33,147 nucleotides of DNA from Lachnospiraceae bacterium (lineage in GTDB: Bacteria; Bacillota; Clostridia; Lachnospirales; Lachnospiraceae). The position numbers and the translations under genes were made by a program. Numbering within the stretch: the stretch's first letter is position 1; each line of letters starts with the position of its first letter. Location: contig SVDE01000015.1 in assembly GCA_015057955.1 (NCBI GenBank), positions 1 to 33,147 on the forward strand, in the 5' to 3' direction. The notes under the pieces were generated by a model. The model was not told where the DNA came from, did no database searches, and worked only from the letters and a program-made list of their open reading frames with translations. This document shows, piece after piece, positions 32,335 through 33,147 of this stretch.

Positions 32335-33147
32335 ATGAACGCTTCATATTCATGGATAAAAGCTTATGTACCGGACCTCTCCTGCTCATATCAGGAGTTC
32401 AGGGATGCCATGACTCTCTCCGGAACAAAAGTTGAAAGTTTTACACAGTTTGATGCTGATCTGGATAAGATCGTCATAGGACAGGTTGTTAAAGTTGAGC
32501 GCCATCCGGATGCTGATAAGCTTGTCGTATGCCAGGTCAATGTAGGAAATGAAACAGTACAGATAGTTACAGGTGCTCCTAATGTATTTGAAGGAGCTAA
32601 GGTACCTGTCGTTCTTGACGGCGGAAAAGTCGCAGGCGGCCATGATGGCAGCATCACACCGGGTGGCATCAAGATCAAGGCAGGCAAACTGCGCGGCGTT
32701 GAATCATTCGGCATGATGTGCTCGATCGACGAGCTTGGTTCTAATACAGAGATGTATCCTGATGCAGCTCCGGACGGACTTTACATTCTCCCGGACGATG
32801 CTCCTGTCGGGGAAGACGCGATTGAATATCTGGGTCTGCGTGATGCCAATTATGAATTTGAGATCACCTCAAACCGTGTTGACTGCTACAGCGTTCTCGG
32901 AATAGCCAGGGAAGCAGCTGCAACATTCGGTCTTAAATTCAACGATGTCGTGCCCGTAGTTAAGAACGAAACTGATGACATAAATAATTATCTGGAGGTT
33001 GAGATCAAAAATACTGACCTCTGCAAGCGCTATACCGCAAGGATGGTCAAAAATGTAAGGATCGCACCTTCACCCCAGTGGCTCAGGCAGAGACTTGCAA
33101 GCAACGGCATCCGTCCGATCAACAACATAGTAGCCATCACCAACTAT
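32335..33147 (+). CDS. pheT: Phenylalanyl-tRNA synthetase beta subunit (partial, 5' end)
   Basis: The first 271 codons of pheT, cut by the right edge with the frame still open. The N-terminus MNASYSWIKAYVP is followed by the EMAP-like tRNA-binding domain (IGQVVKVERHPDADKLVVCQ, then VTGAPNVFEGAKVPVVL). The B3/B4 region begins after YEFEITSNRVDCYSVLGIAREAAATFG. The fragment ends in IRPINNIVAITNY. AAAGGAG at 32321-32327 is the ribosome site, 7 bases from the ATG. The beta subunit carries editing and tRNA-binding functions and works as an alpha2-beta2 complex with PheS encoded just upstream. Confidence 0.97.
   Translation, partial: MNASYSWIKAYVPDLSCSYQEFRDAMTLSGTKVESFTQFDADLDKIVIGQVVKVERHPDADKLVVCQVNVGNETVQIVTGAPNVFEGAKVPVVLDGGKVAGGHDGSITPGGIKIKAGKLRGVESFGMMCSIDELGSNTEMYPDAAPDGLYILPDDAPVGEDAIEYLGLRDANYEFEITSNRVDCYSVLGIAREAAATFGLKFNDVVPVVKNETDDINNYLEVEIKNTDLCKRYTARMVKNVRIAPSPQWLRQRLASNGIRPINNIVAITNY

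Noticed and set aside
1..33147. CRISPR arrays, tRNA genes, insertion sequences or prophage
   Set aside because: No spaced direct repeats, tRNA cloverleaf, transposase, integrase or phage genes were recognised on either strand by eye.

Overview
The window reads as chromosome of a low-to-mid GC Firmicute of the class Clostridia, most likely a member of the Lachnospiraceae. This is inferred from strong AAGGAGG-type ribosome binding sites, SigA-type promoters with 16-17 base spacers, a type A RNase P RNA, a Gram-positive style 6S RNA, and protein sequences that resemble clostridial homologues. Nearly all the DNA is coding, genes run mostly on the plus strand, and I see no phage, insertion sequence, CRISPR array or tRNA gene.

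Positions 1-2470 hold the 3' end of RNase Y (rny), a class I aspartate-type aminotransferase and pyrroline-5-carboxylate reductase (proC), ending in a bidirectional terminator. Positions 2491-5197 (minus strand) hold two envelope proteins: a membrane-anchored protein with a long disordered N-terminus, and a membrane-anchored phosphodiester glycosidase (NAGPA/DUF2233 type).

Positions 5442-16118 form a DNA-processing and competence block: a YifB/ComM-family AAA+ ATPase, dprA, topA, comEA, an OmpR-type response regulator, its histidine kinase, a GerMN lipoprotein and comEC. A two-component system and a lipoprotein therefore sit between the two DNA-uptake genes comEA and comEC. The kinase gene has no standard start codon in a plausible place and may begin at ATT.

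Positions 16159-21405 hold rnpB, an NADP-type isocitrate dehydrogenase with an extra C-terminal domain of about 80 residues, threonine synthase, a small-multidrug-export family membrane protein, a DUF1292 protein, a YfbR-like HD nucleotidase, the 6S RNA and a strong bidirectional terminator. Downstream, a minus-strand YihY/BrkB membrane protein diverges from a four-gene plus-strand cluster (22540-26245) of an FAD oxidoreductase, two family 2 glycosyltransferase-like proteins and a Gfo/Idh/MocA oxidoreductase. This looks like a glycan or glycolipid assembly cluster. The two divergent promoters lie back to back around a hairpin and leave almost no 5' leader.

Positions 26361-31090 encode a sugar-type ABC importer (lipoprotein binding protein, permease, double-domain ATPase, second permease) whose ATPase has lost key residues at one of its two composite ATP sites. 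The window ends with pheS and the first 271 codons of pheT.

The parts most worth a second look are the competence block with its embedded signalling genes, the divergent near-leaderless promoter region with the glycan cluster behind it, the extended isocitrate dehydrogenase, and the asymmetric ABC ATPase.
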